From contig NC_135369.1 in NCBI RefSeq assembly GCF_049243985.1, forward strand, positions 20,052,533 to 20,116,532: a DNA stretch of 64,000 nt, given 5' to 3'. The notes below the pieces were generated by a model. That model had not been told where the DNA came from. It saw only the letters and a program-made list of their open reading frames with translations, and searched no databases. Made by a program: the position numbers and the translations under genes. The first letter of the stretch is position 1. The number at the start of each line of letters is the position of its first letter. Below are positions 44,701 to 54,800 of the stretch, in pieces. Origin of the DNA: Paroedura picta. Lineage: Eukaryota > Chordata > Lepidosauria > Squamata > Gekkonidae.

Positions 44701-47700
44701 CTAGCAGTCCAACTTCTAACAGCCAGGCAACATGGAGGCAGATGCTTTTGTCTCTCTCACGGTAGCTGTAGCCATCATTGGCTGTCGCTAGGCTACTCAG
44801 AGGCAGACAGATTTCATCCTTCCTTGATGAAGGATGTTAATTAATCCGTGTTAATTTAGGGTGGTTGGTTTTTGTTTTTTTACAAAATTTATATCCTGCC
44901 TTTCTGCTCTTAGAAAGGCCACTAAGGCCACTAAGCAATTAAAACATACACTACAAAATCACAGTTTTAAATCTATCCACAAATCATTAAAACAAATTAA
45001 AAACAGAGTTTTAAAAAATACAAAGCTGTAAACATGGAGAATATAAAACACTGGTCCGGAAGGAGGGATCAGCAGCGGAATGCCAAGGAAGTCATCACCC
45101 ACTAGCAGAAGGTGGCAACGGAAGGGGACAGGCAATTCCCCCAGACGATGGCGCTCTGGAGCTTTGGTGCCACGACTGAGAAGGCCTTCTCCCAGACTAC
45201 CACCTGCCTCACCTCAGAAGGTGGGAGACACCCAAGCAGGGCCTTTGAAGATAACTGGAGAGGTCGGGCAGGTTCATAAAGGAGTAGGTGGTCCCTCAGG
45301 TAGAAGAAGAAGAGTTGGTTTTTTATACCCTGCTTTTCAACGCCTGAAGGAGCCTCAAAGCTGATTACAATTGCCTTCCCTTCCTCCCCCACAGACGGCA
45401 AATTGTAAGGTAGGTGGGGCTAAGAGAGCTCTGACAGGACTGCTCAGTCAGAACTATGAGGACTGTGACAAGCCCAAGGCCACCCAGCTGGTTGCATGTG
45501 GAGGAGCAAGGAATCATCAGATTAGAAGCCACTGCTCTTAACCATTACACCAACCACATAGGGTTCTGAAAGTGAAGACCAGCACCTTGAGTTGTGCCTG
45601 GAATTGTTAGAGCCCTGCAACACACTATGCTTACTACAGGACAGCAGCCCTGCCATATGACAGCTCAGGGAAGATCTCCCCAAACTCCTCCCCCTTCCAA
45701 ACAGGGAATGAATGAATGAATGAATGAATGAATGAATGAATGAATGAAGGAAGGAAGGAAGGAAGGAAGGAAGGAAGGAAGGAAGGAAGGAAGGAAGGAA
45801 GGAAGGAAGGAAGGAAGGAAGGAAGGAAGGAAGGAAGGAAGGAAGGAAGGAAGGAATGAATGAATGAATGAATGAATGAATGACAACCATTGCCCGAGAA
45901 GAAGCAACATTTAAGGGGCCCTAGAGCCAGTTAATTTAGGAAATCCAAAAGCCTTCCTTCAGGAGAATTCCTCTCACTCTTCCCAATCAGAGTCCAGAAT
46001 CTGATTCTACAACACGGCTACCCATTTGAATCTTCCCAATCAGTAAGGAAAAGGCTGCTGCCAAAGAGAAAAGGAAGATCTATAATGGGCTGAGGGAAGC
46101 AGCTAGCCACTGAGTGCCCCTTTCTTTTATAAATAATGTTTATTCCCCACAGCAACTGTCTGCTGTGGGGCTGGAATAACTGCAAAAACCCCTCTTGGTT
46201 CCTCCAGTTTTCAAACCCGGGACATTAAAGTTCTACAGAATGGGTTCAGAGGGGTCAAAGGACACACGCCCAAATTCTTGCACTCCATGCAACTCAATTT
46301 AATTTATTTAAAAAATCATACCCCACCTTTCCTCTTGAGTCAAGGCGGCTTACAAATGGTAATTAAAATGTTATAGAGGGAAGCCAAATACCCCCTTGCC
46401 AGGATACCTGCCTCCCCCCTTAGAAGATGTCTGCCTTCATACCCCCCTACAGGAGCCCTAGCAGACCAGCTAGGCTTGCAGCATCAGACTGAAGGCCTCT
46501 GCAAGCATGGAGCAGCCTCTGCTAAAAGTGAGCACATCTGGATGTACTTCTGGATCCAACAAGGAAAGAGACAGATCTACAGGACCGCCTGTTCCATTAA
46601 CTCCCCTAAAGAACATTAGATTCTAGTGAACAAAAACTGCTTAGGATTCCCAGCTCCAAGGAAGTTAAAATGGTCTTAACTAGGACAGAAAAATGAGCAG
46701 GGCCCAGCAGAACCTTCAACAGTTCCGCATAACCTGCAAGGCAGCGTTGTTCAACCAGGTCTATAGCAAAGGCCTAGAAACAACTTAATAGTTTGTTGGC
46801 CTCCCTAGTTTTAACTATTTAATACTGCTTATTAAAAATTAAAAACTTACTATTTAATTTTCATCCTGCCGTATTCTTTTGTAAGCCACCCTGAGCCTCT
46901 GGGGAAGGGCAGGGTATAAGTGCAAAAATGAGTCAATGCCAAGCAGCCCAAAGCTTCCCAGGGAGCCAGTGGCAGAACAGCCCTTAGAAACAGCCAGTGG
47001 TACGTACCATGCAGTCCATGAGGATGAACTTCAAGTTGTCTTCGTTGAATGCCTGGTGGCCGTTCTTATCGTAGGCCACCCAGATGTTGCTGGCGATGGC
47101 TGCCGTGACTCTGGCATCTGTGTCTCCATAGCCGGAATATGCAAGGAGAGAGCCCTCGTTGTTCAGGAGTCTGGAGGAGAAAGCCAACACAGGGCAGAGA
47201 GGACAGGAGCCAAGAAGGATCCAGAGGTGGAGGAAGAAGATTTCGGAGGGAAAGCGCCAGCTGCATGGCAACAGAACTGCCTCATATACCAAATTATTAG
47301 TTGGGGCCTGCAGGGTTGGGTTGCTTCAGCCCTGAATCCAGCCACATCCTACTGGGAAGTTTGCAAGTGAAAAATATAGGTCAGGGCTCTACCTTGTGCC
47401 GCTAATCTGGAGAACTGGGTTTAATTCCCTGCTCTTCCACCTGCAGCCAGCTGGGAGATCTTGGGCTAGTCACAGTTCTCTCAGCCCCACCTGCCTCACC
47501 AGGCGCCTTTTGTGGGGAGAGGAAGGGAAGGCGATTGTCAGCTGCTTGGAGACTCCTTCGGGTAGTGAAAAGCGGAGTACAAAAACCAACTCTTCTTCAC
47601 ATTTCCAGGTTCTTGCCCAGAGCTTGCACATCATTCGCTGGAGAGACTAAGAACTGACCGAGGCTTAAGTTACTGGATGCCCTCACGCATGTTGTGGCAA

Positions 47701-48609
47701 TGTGCAAGTTATCTAACCTGCCTAAAAACAAATTATCAGAAGGACTCTTTTCTGTAGGCCACAGCACTGACATTGACAAGAACCTGGCAGGCAGTGGTCA
47801 AAAGAAATCTTACGCCATATCCATCCCACCCTCCCTCGCAAGGAATTCAGGGCAGGACTCACCCTTCTTCTTCTTCCCCTCCACCCATTTTGAACCTCAA
47901 CAACAGCCCTGTGAAGTAGGCTAAGCTGAAGCATCTGGCCCAATGTATTTATTTATTAATGGATTTTTAGACCGCCCTACTCCCATAAGAGGAACCTCTT
48001 GTGGCGCAGAGTGGTAAGACAGCCATCTGAAAGCTTTGCCCATAAGGCTGGGAGTTCAATCCCAGCAGCCGGCTCAAGGTTGACTCAGCCTTCCATCCTT
48101 CCGAGGTCGGTAAAATGAGTACCCAGCTTGCTGGGGGGTAAACGGTAATGACTGGGGAAGGCACTGGCAAACCACCCCATATTGAGTCTGCCATGAAAAC
48201 GCTAGAGGGCGTCACCCCAAGGGTCAGACATGACTCGGTGCTTGCACAGGGGATACCTTTACCTTTACCTTTACTCCCATAAGAGCTCGGAGCGGTTTAC
48301 AACATGGCTTAAAACAAACACAAAAATGCATTAAAAAAAGTTATTTTACAGATTAAACACGAGCTTCCTGCCCGAGTCTAGCTCCTGCATCACACTGCAA
48401 TCTATGAGGCAGGAAGTGTTGGGCTTTCAAAACCCTAAAACTCCCCGCTACATAACTGCAGTTGTGAGTTTCCTGTATCTTGCAGGGGGTTAGACTAGAT
48501 TGCCCTGGAGGTCCCTTTCAAATGTATCTTTCTCTACTCACAAGGTGCTCTGGACGCCTCCCGTGTTGGCCTGGCTCAGCACTTGGGTCAAAGCCTTGGG
48601 GCGCAGCAT
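41760..48609 (-). CDS. LAMTOR2: LAMTOR2 (p14, Ragulator subunit), complete CDS in 4 exons
   Basis: Roadblock/LC7-fold scaffold subunit of the late-endosomal Ragulator complex. It pairs with LAMTOR3 and supports Rag GTPase/mTORC1 and MEK1 signalling. Coding exons on the minus strand: 48542-48609, 47008-47170, 44060-44149 and 41760-41816. All splice sites are GT-AG and the total is 378 bp (125 aa, same length as human). It begins [20 protein letters not shown] and ends [16 protein letters not shown]. Exon 2 carries [19 protein letters not shown]; exon 3 carries [20 protein letters not shown]. Differences from human are conservative (for example [10 protein letters not shown] for WAAYDRNGNQ, and EDP for EEP). 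Intron 2 holds a large GGAA/GAAT microsatellite and several SINEs. The gene is head-to-head with UBQLN4, with 2.7 kb between start codons. Confidence 0.98.
41954..42039. mobile_element. Palindromic hAT-type miniature element, copy 10 (deleted)
   Basis: Most of one arm is missing, yet both ends and a perfect 8-bp duplication gtgtagag (41946-41953, 42040-42047) remain. In LAMTOR2 intron 3. Confidence 0.88.
43141..43311 (-). mobile_element. tRNA-derived SINE, minus
   Basis: ctgagtactgtctgcgcagc, gagatgccagggattgaacc and cacagtgagctatgaccctt. A hAT element inserted at its 3' border. Confidence 0.6.
43312..43684. mobile_element. hAT-type element (cagcggttctcaac ends)
   Basis: 373 bp. Ends cagcggttctcaacccaggg and ggggctgagaactgctg. 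Flanks tcctaggg and tcctagga (7 of 8). CpG- and CA-rich interior. In LAMTOR2 intron 3. Confidence 0.82.
43788..43923. mobile_element. Palindromic hAT-type miniature element, copy 11
   Basis: Full 136-bp palindrome, 137 bp before LAMTOR2 exon 3 on the plus map. Flanks gtctagac and gtccagaa (6 of 8). Confidence 0.9.
44352..44630 (+). mobile_element. (TTC)n-tail SINE, full length
   Basis: Head agagccagcatggtgtagtg. In LAMTOR2 intron 2, opposite to the gene. Confidence 0.85.
44868..45300 (-). mobile_element. L2-like LINE 3' end, minus
   Basis: acaaaatttatatcctgcct then gaaaggccactaaggcc, then actgagaaggccttctccca in the reversed body. Confidence 0.55.
45304..45560 (-). mobile_element. (TTC)n-tail SINE, minus
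   Basis: gaagaagaagagttggtttt to cttaaccattacaccaacca. In LAMTOR2 intron 2. Confidence 0.82.
45706..45883 (+). repeat. (GAAT)n-(GGAA)n-(GAAT)n microsatellite
   Basis: About 10 gaat units, then roughly 27 ggaa units, then about 7 gaat units, nearly uninterrupted. In LAMTOR2 intron 2. GGAA runs can bind ETS factors. Confidence 0.95.
46298..46385 (-). mobile_element. L2-like LINE end, minus
   Basis: atttatttaaaaaatcatac then caaggcggcttacaaatggt. Confidence 0.55.
46863..46926 (+). mobile_element. L2-like LINE end, plus
   Basis: catcctgccgtattcttttg then taagccaccctgagcctctg and ggcagggtataag. Just past LAMTOR2 exon 2 on the map. Confidence 0.6.
47385..47605 (+). mobile_element. (TTC)n-tail SINE
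   Basis: tctggagaactgggtttaat, cctgctcttccacctgcagc, tail aaccaactcttcttc. In LAMTOR2 intron 1. Confidence 0.8.
47944..48330 (-). mobile_element. L2-like LINE end split by a Sauria SINE
   Basis: tttatttattaatggatttt then accgccctactcccataag, insert, then agctcggagcggtttacaac. Confidence 0.65.
47992..48271 (+). mobile_element. Sauria SINE, full length, with target duplication
   Basis: gaacctcttgtggcgcagag to an (accttt)n tail. 14-bp duplication tactcccataagag (47978-47991, 48272-48285). In LAMTOR2 intron 1. Confidence 0.92.
48470..48525 (+). mobile_element. CR1 tail end
   Basis: tgcagggggttagactagat then gccctggaggtccctttca. Lies 16 bp past the exon 1 donor side of LAMTOR2 intron 1. Confidence 0.7.
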
Positions 48610-48840
48610 TACGAGACTCCGGAGCAAACGCCGACTGATCTCTGGAGGAAGCGCCGCAGCTGGGGAGTCCCCTCGCGTCAGCTGATTAACTTTGCGCCCT
48701 CTGAGCATCCTGGGAGTTGTAGTTTTTACGCCACGCGCACTTCCTGCTCTACCCTCTGCCTTTCTTTCCGCTTTTCCGAACCGGCTGCAGCTTCCTCGCC
48801 GAGTCTGATGGGGTCGCTGTGACGCAATAGGAGAAAATAG
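48610..48840 (-). promoter_or_regulatory. LAMTOR2: LAMTOR2 promoter region
   Basis: This is the DNA just upstream of the LAMTOR2 start codon, CpG-richer than its surroundings. It holds a ZNF143-type motif (48705-48723), an ETS-like ACTTCC (48739-48744), and TGACGCAAT (48820-48828), which resembles a C/EBP-ATF composite site. There is no TATA box. The assignment as promoter is from position and motif content. Confidence 0.6.
48705..48723 (-). promoter_or_regulatory. ZNF143/Staf-type motif in LAMTOR2 promoter
   Basis: The minus strand reads ACTACAACTCCCAGGATGC. This fits the ACTACAAYTCCCAGVATGC consensus bound by ZNF143 (Staf)/THAP11 in many mammalian promoters. It lies about 100 bp upstream of the LAMTOR2 ATG. 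Confidence 0.7.
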
Positions 48841-49030
48841 GCACGACAGCCTGTAGCTTCTGTTCCCCCCCCCGAGTCGCGTCCCCTTTAAAAAAAAAGC
48901 AAAGCTATTCTATAGCCATGGCGGGGAGGCTCCCTGGAGATGGAGACTGAGAGAGACTTACCACGACATCCCTGTAGTTGAGTCGGCTTTAAAACTAAGC
49001 ATTCCCCGTCACGCTAGCCCTCAATACAAG

Positions 49031-50760
49031 TCGAACAAAAATTGAGACCCATGGCACCGTTAAGACGAACAAAGTTTTATTAATTTATTGTTTACATGAA
49101 GACTCAGGCCTTGAATAAATCTTGGTCTCAAAAATTGCTATTGAGTGCTACTTCAGACCAACACAGCTACCCACTTGAATCTATATTCAAGGTGTCAGCT
49201 TTTGGGTGCTTTCTTAGACAATGGAACAGGGATCATAAGAGTATCAATATAAGGGTAATAAATTAGTAAACAGCATCACAAAGGCATCCAGAAATACGCA
49301 ACATGAGATTGGATAATTCCTTGCTGGAATAACAAAATCAGTCCTTGAGGTTCAATTGCAGTTCACAACAGCATATAAGGGGAATAAAAATGTTAAGCCT
49401 AGCAATTAATGGCAGATGCTTTCCCGCTTATGGAAAGAATTAAAAGAGACCTGTTGCTAGCTCCGTATATGTCCACCCAAGCATGGAAGCATCCTACAAG
49501 TGACTATCCCTGTTTTTTCTCCTGTCTGAAGACCAGAGATTTAGATTCTAAATTACATTACATACATACTTAAATCACATTGCAGTCCTATTGTCCCAAA
49601 TGAAATGGGGATTGTAAGGAATATAGACATAAGATTTGAATAAGGTTAGCTATAAGTGAAATAAGAAATATCCCTGTTAAGTCCTGGGCGTCAGAATCCT
49701 GTAGTTTTCTGCCATTATTTACTGATGTTTATTTAGCTGGATCTTTTAGAGCAGTGATCCCCAACCTTTTTATCACTGGAGACCGGTCAATGCTTGACAA
49801 TTTTACTGAGGCCCCGGGGGGTAATCTTTTGCTGAGGGACGTCACTGCCGCCGCCTGAATCCCTGCTCCACTTGCTTTCCTGTCGGCCCCCCTGACTTCC
49901 CATGACCACTGGCAGGGCAGCCCCTGAGGCAGCAGCCGGGGAGGAGGACGAGGAGGATCTGTGGCCCAGTACCGACTGATCCATAGACCGGTACCGGTCT
50001 CCGGACCAGGGATATTGACTTTCTCTTTATTGACGTTCTCTTTATTGCCCTTTATTGCCCTGATGCCCTTCCCTGCATTCTTCCCCTCGCCTCCCTGTAT
50101 TGTATTCCCCTCGCCTCCCTGTATCTCTCATCTCTGCATTCTTCCCTCCCCTCTGGAATGCAGCCTTGGGATCCCTGTGTCTTATTTTCTCCTACTTTCT
50201 CTGGATTTCCGGGGGGGGGGGGAGGAGCAAGGTTGGGACTATAAACGGTTACCCAGAATCTTTGCCTCAGTTTCCACAATGCCTTGTTGAGTGTTCTTTC
50301 TTACTCAATAAAATAAATCTTTTGCTTCAAATCAAAATTTGCTTTTCAGGGTAACTGACAATCCTCTCACTGGGGATTCCATTGTTTTACGTGTTGTAAT
50401 GACTTCCATCTCCACAATCTCCCTTTCCAGTCTGTTCTTGAACATTCTTTGCAGCAAAACAGCTACTTTGAGTTCCGTTATTGAATGTCCTGGAAAGTTG
50501 AAGTATTCCCCTACAAGTTTTTCAGTCCTGTGATTTTTTTGCGTCAGACTTCTGTTCATTTATTCTTTGGTGGAGGGTTTGCTGTGTGTAGGGAACAGAG
50601 GGGCATTGTTGGCATTTAATGACATACAATAGTCTTTTACCACAGAGGTGCCAACCCAAGTAGCGATGCTTCTGTGTATGCGCATGCCCAGTGGCTATCT
50701 TTTGTATATCAACAATGGCCACTGAAGGCACTTTAGATCTATTAATCAAACTTTTTTTTT
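49031..50760 (-). mobile_element. Penelope-like element with GIY-YIG remnant
   Basis: The minus strand near 50520-50750 encodes LLYVIKCQQCPSVPYTQQTL, then HQRINEQKSDAK. The next frame (50340-50560) has GEYFNFPGHSITELKVAVLL and RLEREIVEMEV, together a GIY-YIG endonuclease region of Penelope type, decayed. The terminal sequence at 49031-49210 carries the aataaatcttggtctca unit also seen at 9362. A hAT element lies at 49752-50008. The reverse-transcriptase part is missing. Confidence 0.65.
49752..50008. mobile_element. hAT-type element, worn copy
   Basis: Starts cagtgatccccaacctttt, contains caatgcttgacaattttact and ccggtaccggtctccgg, as in 28105 and 36637 but reversed. The second end is unclear. 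Confidence 0.65.
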
Positions 50761-51099
50761 TTTGCTTCTATAAATTTCATTCGAGGCCTATTGGGTTACT
50801 ACCATAGAGTAGCCGAGGACTAGAACGATACAGCTGAATACTCCATGAGCAAAGGGTCGTCGGCCAATGTTAACACAGCTATTGAACGTGACTCATCCAT
50901 AAATACTGTACTTTTGACTCCTGGAGTAACCCACAGAAACAGTATGGAAGTGTTAGAGCGTCAAGCACACATCCGTCGCCCTTATGACTACTTCCGTCTT
51001 AAAAATTCTACCGCTTCTTCACAACTTCCTATACAAAGCCGGCTTCTTGGGGGGATAGAGACTAACGCCTAGAGCGTCTCCCCTGCCCACTGGCTTCGG

Positions 51100-51800
51100 C
51101 TTCTGTAAAAGGGCGGGAGGAGCGGTGGCTTACCGCTTTAAAACCGGAACTTCACTCAGGAGCCGGAAGTGTCGCTATGGCTCCCTGGACGCGCATTGGC
51201 CAGGAGGCCGAGGAGGCGGGGACCTTATCTCTATGGTGGTGGCTGGCGGCGGGGTCCTCTCTGTCTCCCCGTCGTCTGTGGCCGGCCGGCGGCTGGGGTG
51301 GGAAGCGGGCGGCGAGGGGGCGGTCAGCCGGCCAGCCAAGATGGCGGAGCTGAGCGGCGGCGGGCCCGGCTCGGCTTCGAGCTCGGCCGGCAGCGGCGGC
51401 GGAGGAGGAGGAGGCGGCGGCGGTGCAGCCGTGGGGGGCGGCGAAGGCGGCCCGGGGGGGCTCCTCATCCGAGTGATGGTGAAGACCCCCAAAGACAAGG
51501 AGGAGATCCTCACCGGCGAGCGCGTCTCCGTCAAGGAGGTGAGGAGGAGGGAGAGGCGAGGGCCGGAGCCCCTTTCCCCCCTCCTGCTTGGGCTGCCCGC
51601 CCGGGGGTGGCTTGGAGGGGAGGCCTTGGCGAGCCCCTCCCCCTCCGTGGCGCTGGAGAAAGGATTTTTTTGCCTTGCCTGGGGAGGAAGCGAGAAGGGG
51701 GCGCCAAAGGGCCGTGGGTGGAAGGGAAATCTTGCGGCCGCGAAGGGGGTGGCGATGGAGTCGGGACGGTAAAAGGCCCTGGGCGTGGGGAGCCTTGGGA
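51100..51800 (+). promoter_or_regulatory. UBQLN4: UBQLN4 CpG-rich promoter and first exon
   Basis: This is a GC- and CpG-dense stretch around UBQLN4 exon 1, unlike the AT-richer DNA on either side. Visible motifs are an ETS site CCGGAAGT (51163-51170), a second CCGGAA (51144-51149), a reversed CCAAT-like ATTGG (51195-51199), and CCAAGATGGCGG across the start codon (51337-51348), which fits a YY1 element. No TATA box lies at a fitting distance. The set is typical of a broadly expressed gene. The transcription start itself was not determined. Confidence 0.75.
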
Positions 51801-54800
51801 AAGAGCGGGAGAAGAGGGTGCAGTTGGGTGCTGGTGGCGGGGAAGGGACAAGCCGCTGGGAAAGGCCATGTGGTGATGAGCATTTGAGACATCAGGGTAA
51901 GGAGAGAGGCTCTACTGGGGGGGGTGGAGGAGAGAAAGTCCCCAGGGCTTAGAGGGGCTCATAGAATAATAGAGTTTGAAGAGACCTCCTTGGTCATCTA
52001 TTCCAACCCCATCTCGGCGGCTGGTGAGAAGAGAGGAAAGAATAAATGCAAATAGGAATGAAGAGGCCAAAGAGAGGGGAAGGGGGAATGGATAGTTAGC
52101 GGAGGTGTGTGTATGTGTCCGAAAGAGAGCTGTGTGGGCTGGTGGCTTTGTTGTTGGAGAGTGAGGGAAAGGAAGAAACCTGTTGAGAAAAGTGATGGTC
52201 GAGCACTGAGGAGTTGAAGGAGCACTGCTGGAGCTGCAAAAGGTGGAGCAAATGTACTTGATGATTTTCTGGAGGCTCCGCAGCATGTTATCTTTGTTAT
52301 CTCAACAACATTCCCTGTAAGGCACTGAGGTTTATTAATTCGTTTAAATGGATAGGTTGCCTAGTCAGCTTGCAGTTAAAGCAAAGGCTTATATTTAAGC
52401 ATAGATGCAAGTATTGATGGGGTGAGGGTGAGAGAGGCTTTGGGTGAACGGGGAGTGCCTAACACCTGATGAGTTGGGGTTTAGCAGGAAATGCCACTGA
52501 ATAGTGTAACTATAGCTTGGGGTTAGGGACAGTCGCTGCACTGCTGGAGGGGAGGTGTGACTCCCAACACCCTTGATTCCCAGGAGGGCTATTCTAGACT
52601 GCCGCTTTCTGCTTAGGAGGAAAGAAAGTGATCTTATGAGTCTTCTCATTACAGTTTAAAGAGGAGATCTCCAGACGGTTCAAAGCCAAACAGGATCAGC
52701 TGGTTCTGATCTTTGCCGGGAAGATTCTGAAGGACAGTGATACCTTGAATCAGCACGGGATCAAAGACGGACTAACAGTGCACCTGGTGATCAAAACACC
52801 GCAAAAGTAAGAAGGAAGTTCATCCTGAAAACACAGGATAGTTAAATGAGCTAAAGTTGAAAACATGCATAGATTTGCTTTCCCAAATCGGCCTAATAAC
52901 AGTTTATACTGGCTTTGAATCTTCATGGATCAAAGTGATGTGCGGGTTGGGAAATCAGGTGGCACCTTGATGCGAGTGGTGTACAAACCTTCATTTTCAG
53001 GTGATGTGTGTGTTAGTAATGGCCTCCTGGAAGTTCCCTGACAGCTGCTTGGGCCATGCAGTTAACAAGTTGCTTTGGTGGCCCATTTCAGTTTCTGTCC
53101 CTGTACTTACTCCACTGGACTTAGCAGTTGTTGCTTGTCAGGTCCTCTTTCCTCATCACTGCTAAGACAAGGTTGCTTAAATCCTGACCCATCACCTTGT
53201 CACATAATCACATTTGAGGTCATTTAAAGGTAAAGGTATCCCCTGTGCAAGCAACGATTCATGTCTGACCCTTGGGGTGACGCCTTCTAGTGTTTTCTTG
53301 GCAGATTCAATACAGGGTTGTTTTGTAACAGCATCAAATGAAGCACCAACGTCCCCTGACGTTAACTCAAGCAGTTGCAGATTAACATGAAAATGGTTGC
53401 ACAGAAACAGACTCGGTGGACCAACTCTTCAGTTATTGGCCAAAAATTTTTCAGAGGAATAATACAGAAATTAATTCTGATAGTAATTTTAACATTTTAT
53501 TTGGGTTTTTTCCTATTTAGTTTGTGTATGAAATGATGGAATATACTTTAATAAATATTATAGCGAAATTTAATTTTTAGCAATGGTTGCTATCAGCGCA
53601 AATGACGCCTTCACCTGTTTAGTCTGCATTTCCCTTTCTCATTTAAATGACATTAGATCAAACTCCCTCCCCACCCCAATAAAAAGCTGCTGTTAAAATC
53701 TGTTTGGAATTGCTTGCAGTTCTCATGGGTGGCCAGGAGGAGGTGTTTTGTATTGCTCAGCTTTGCCTCTGGCTGATAACAGGGCTAGGGAGGTGGAACA
53801 GGTTGGGGAACAACACCCATTCTGGCCTTCCTAACCTATGACACCTCCATGCATGTAAAGAAGCAGTCTCCTGGACACACACCACACACACACAATAACA
53901 TTCTGGGATTTGTGGAATACTTGACAGGTTGTGAGAAGTTAGGAATCCAATAACCTTTTAAAATCATCTTATGATCTTCAGCATTGAGATACAGGTGATT
54001 TTGATTGTGGGACAACATGATTGCAAGGACAGGAGATGAATTTTGCAAAGAAAAGAAGAACCCGGAACTAGTCTTTGCTGCTCTTGATCTAGTGGATGCG
54101 AACGTTGGCAACTTTCGAGTGAACGTGCTTGTGCATGAGCAGCTGTTCAGCTCCAAGGCATCATTGCTGATACCTGGGGAAAGCATGATGTCCTGTGTGC
54201 ATGCTGTTCATTTTGTTTGTTACCGTAGACCAGGGGTAGTCAAACTGGGGCCCTCCAGATGTCCATGGACTACAATTCCCATGAGCCCCTGCCAGCAAAT
54301 GCTGGCAGGGGCTCATAGGAATTGTAGTCCATGGACATCTGGAGGGGCGCAGTTTGACTACCCCTACCCTAGACATATGCAGCGTCCCAACTGTTGCAAC
54401 CAGTAAGGATTTGTATTTTTAAAACACGTTGTAAATTCCACTCCTCCAGCAGTAGGCCTAGCCAAGTGGGGCAGTATTTCCCATACTGCAAAAATACGGG
54501 ACACCAGAACACAAAATTGATTGATTTATTGTATTTATATACCGCCCTCCCCAAAGGCTCAGGGCGGTTTGCATGGAACAAGAAAAATGATACAGATAAC
54601 ATCATTTCTGGAACAGCAAGGTGAATAACAACAACAATAACATTAACATAATAACAACATTAAAGAATGGTGGAACTACAAGAAGCCTCAGCTCAAATCT
54701 TACTGAGACCCAGTATGTTGTATAGATTTGTAGCAGTAGGAATACAAGGGGGGAGGGCTAGGGGGGTCAGTTGGAAGCGATGGTTTAGGTCGACCTCAAC

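Noticed and set aside
45522-45890. Ser/Phe repeat protein frames over the microsatellite
   Set aside because: Translation of (GAAT)n and (GGAA)n only.
50845-51072. 75-codon plus-strand open frame just upstream of UBQLN4
   Set aside because: No family resemblance, no splice or conservation clue, and it falls between a Penelope-like element and the promoter; likely chance.
51152-51892. Long minus-strand open frame opposite UBQLN4 exon 1
   Set aside because: GC-rich DNA opposite a coding exon keeps frames open; proline-rich product without any known domain.
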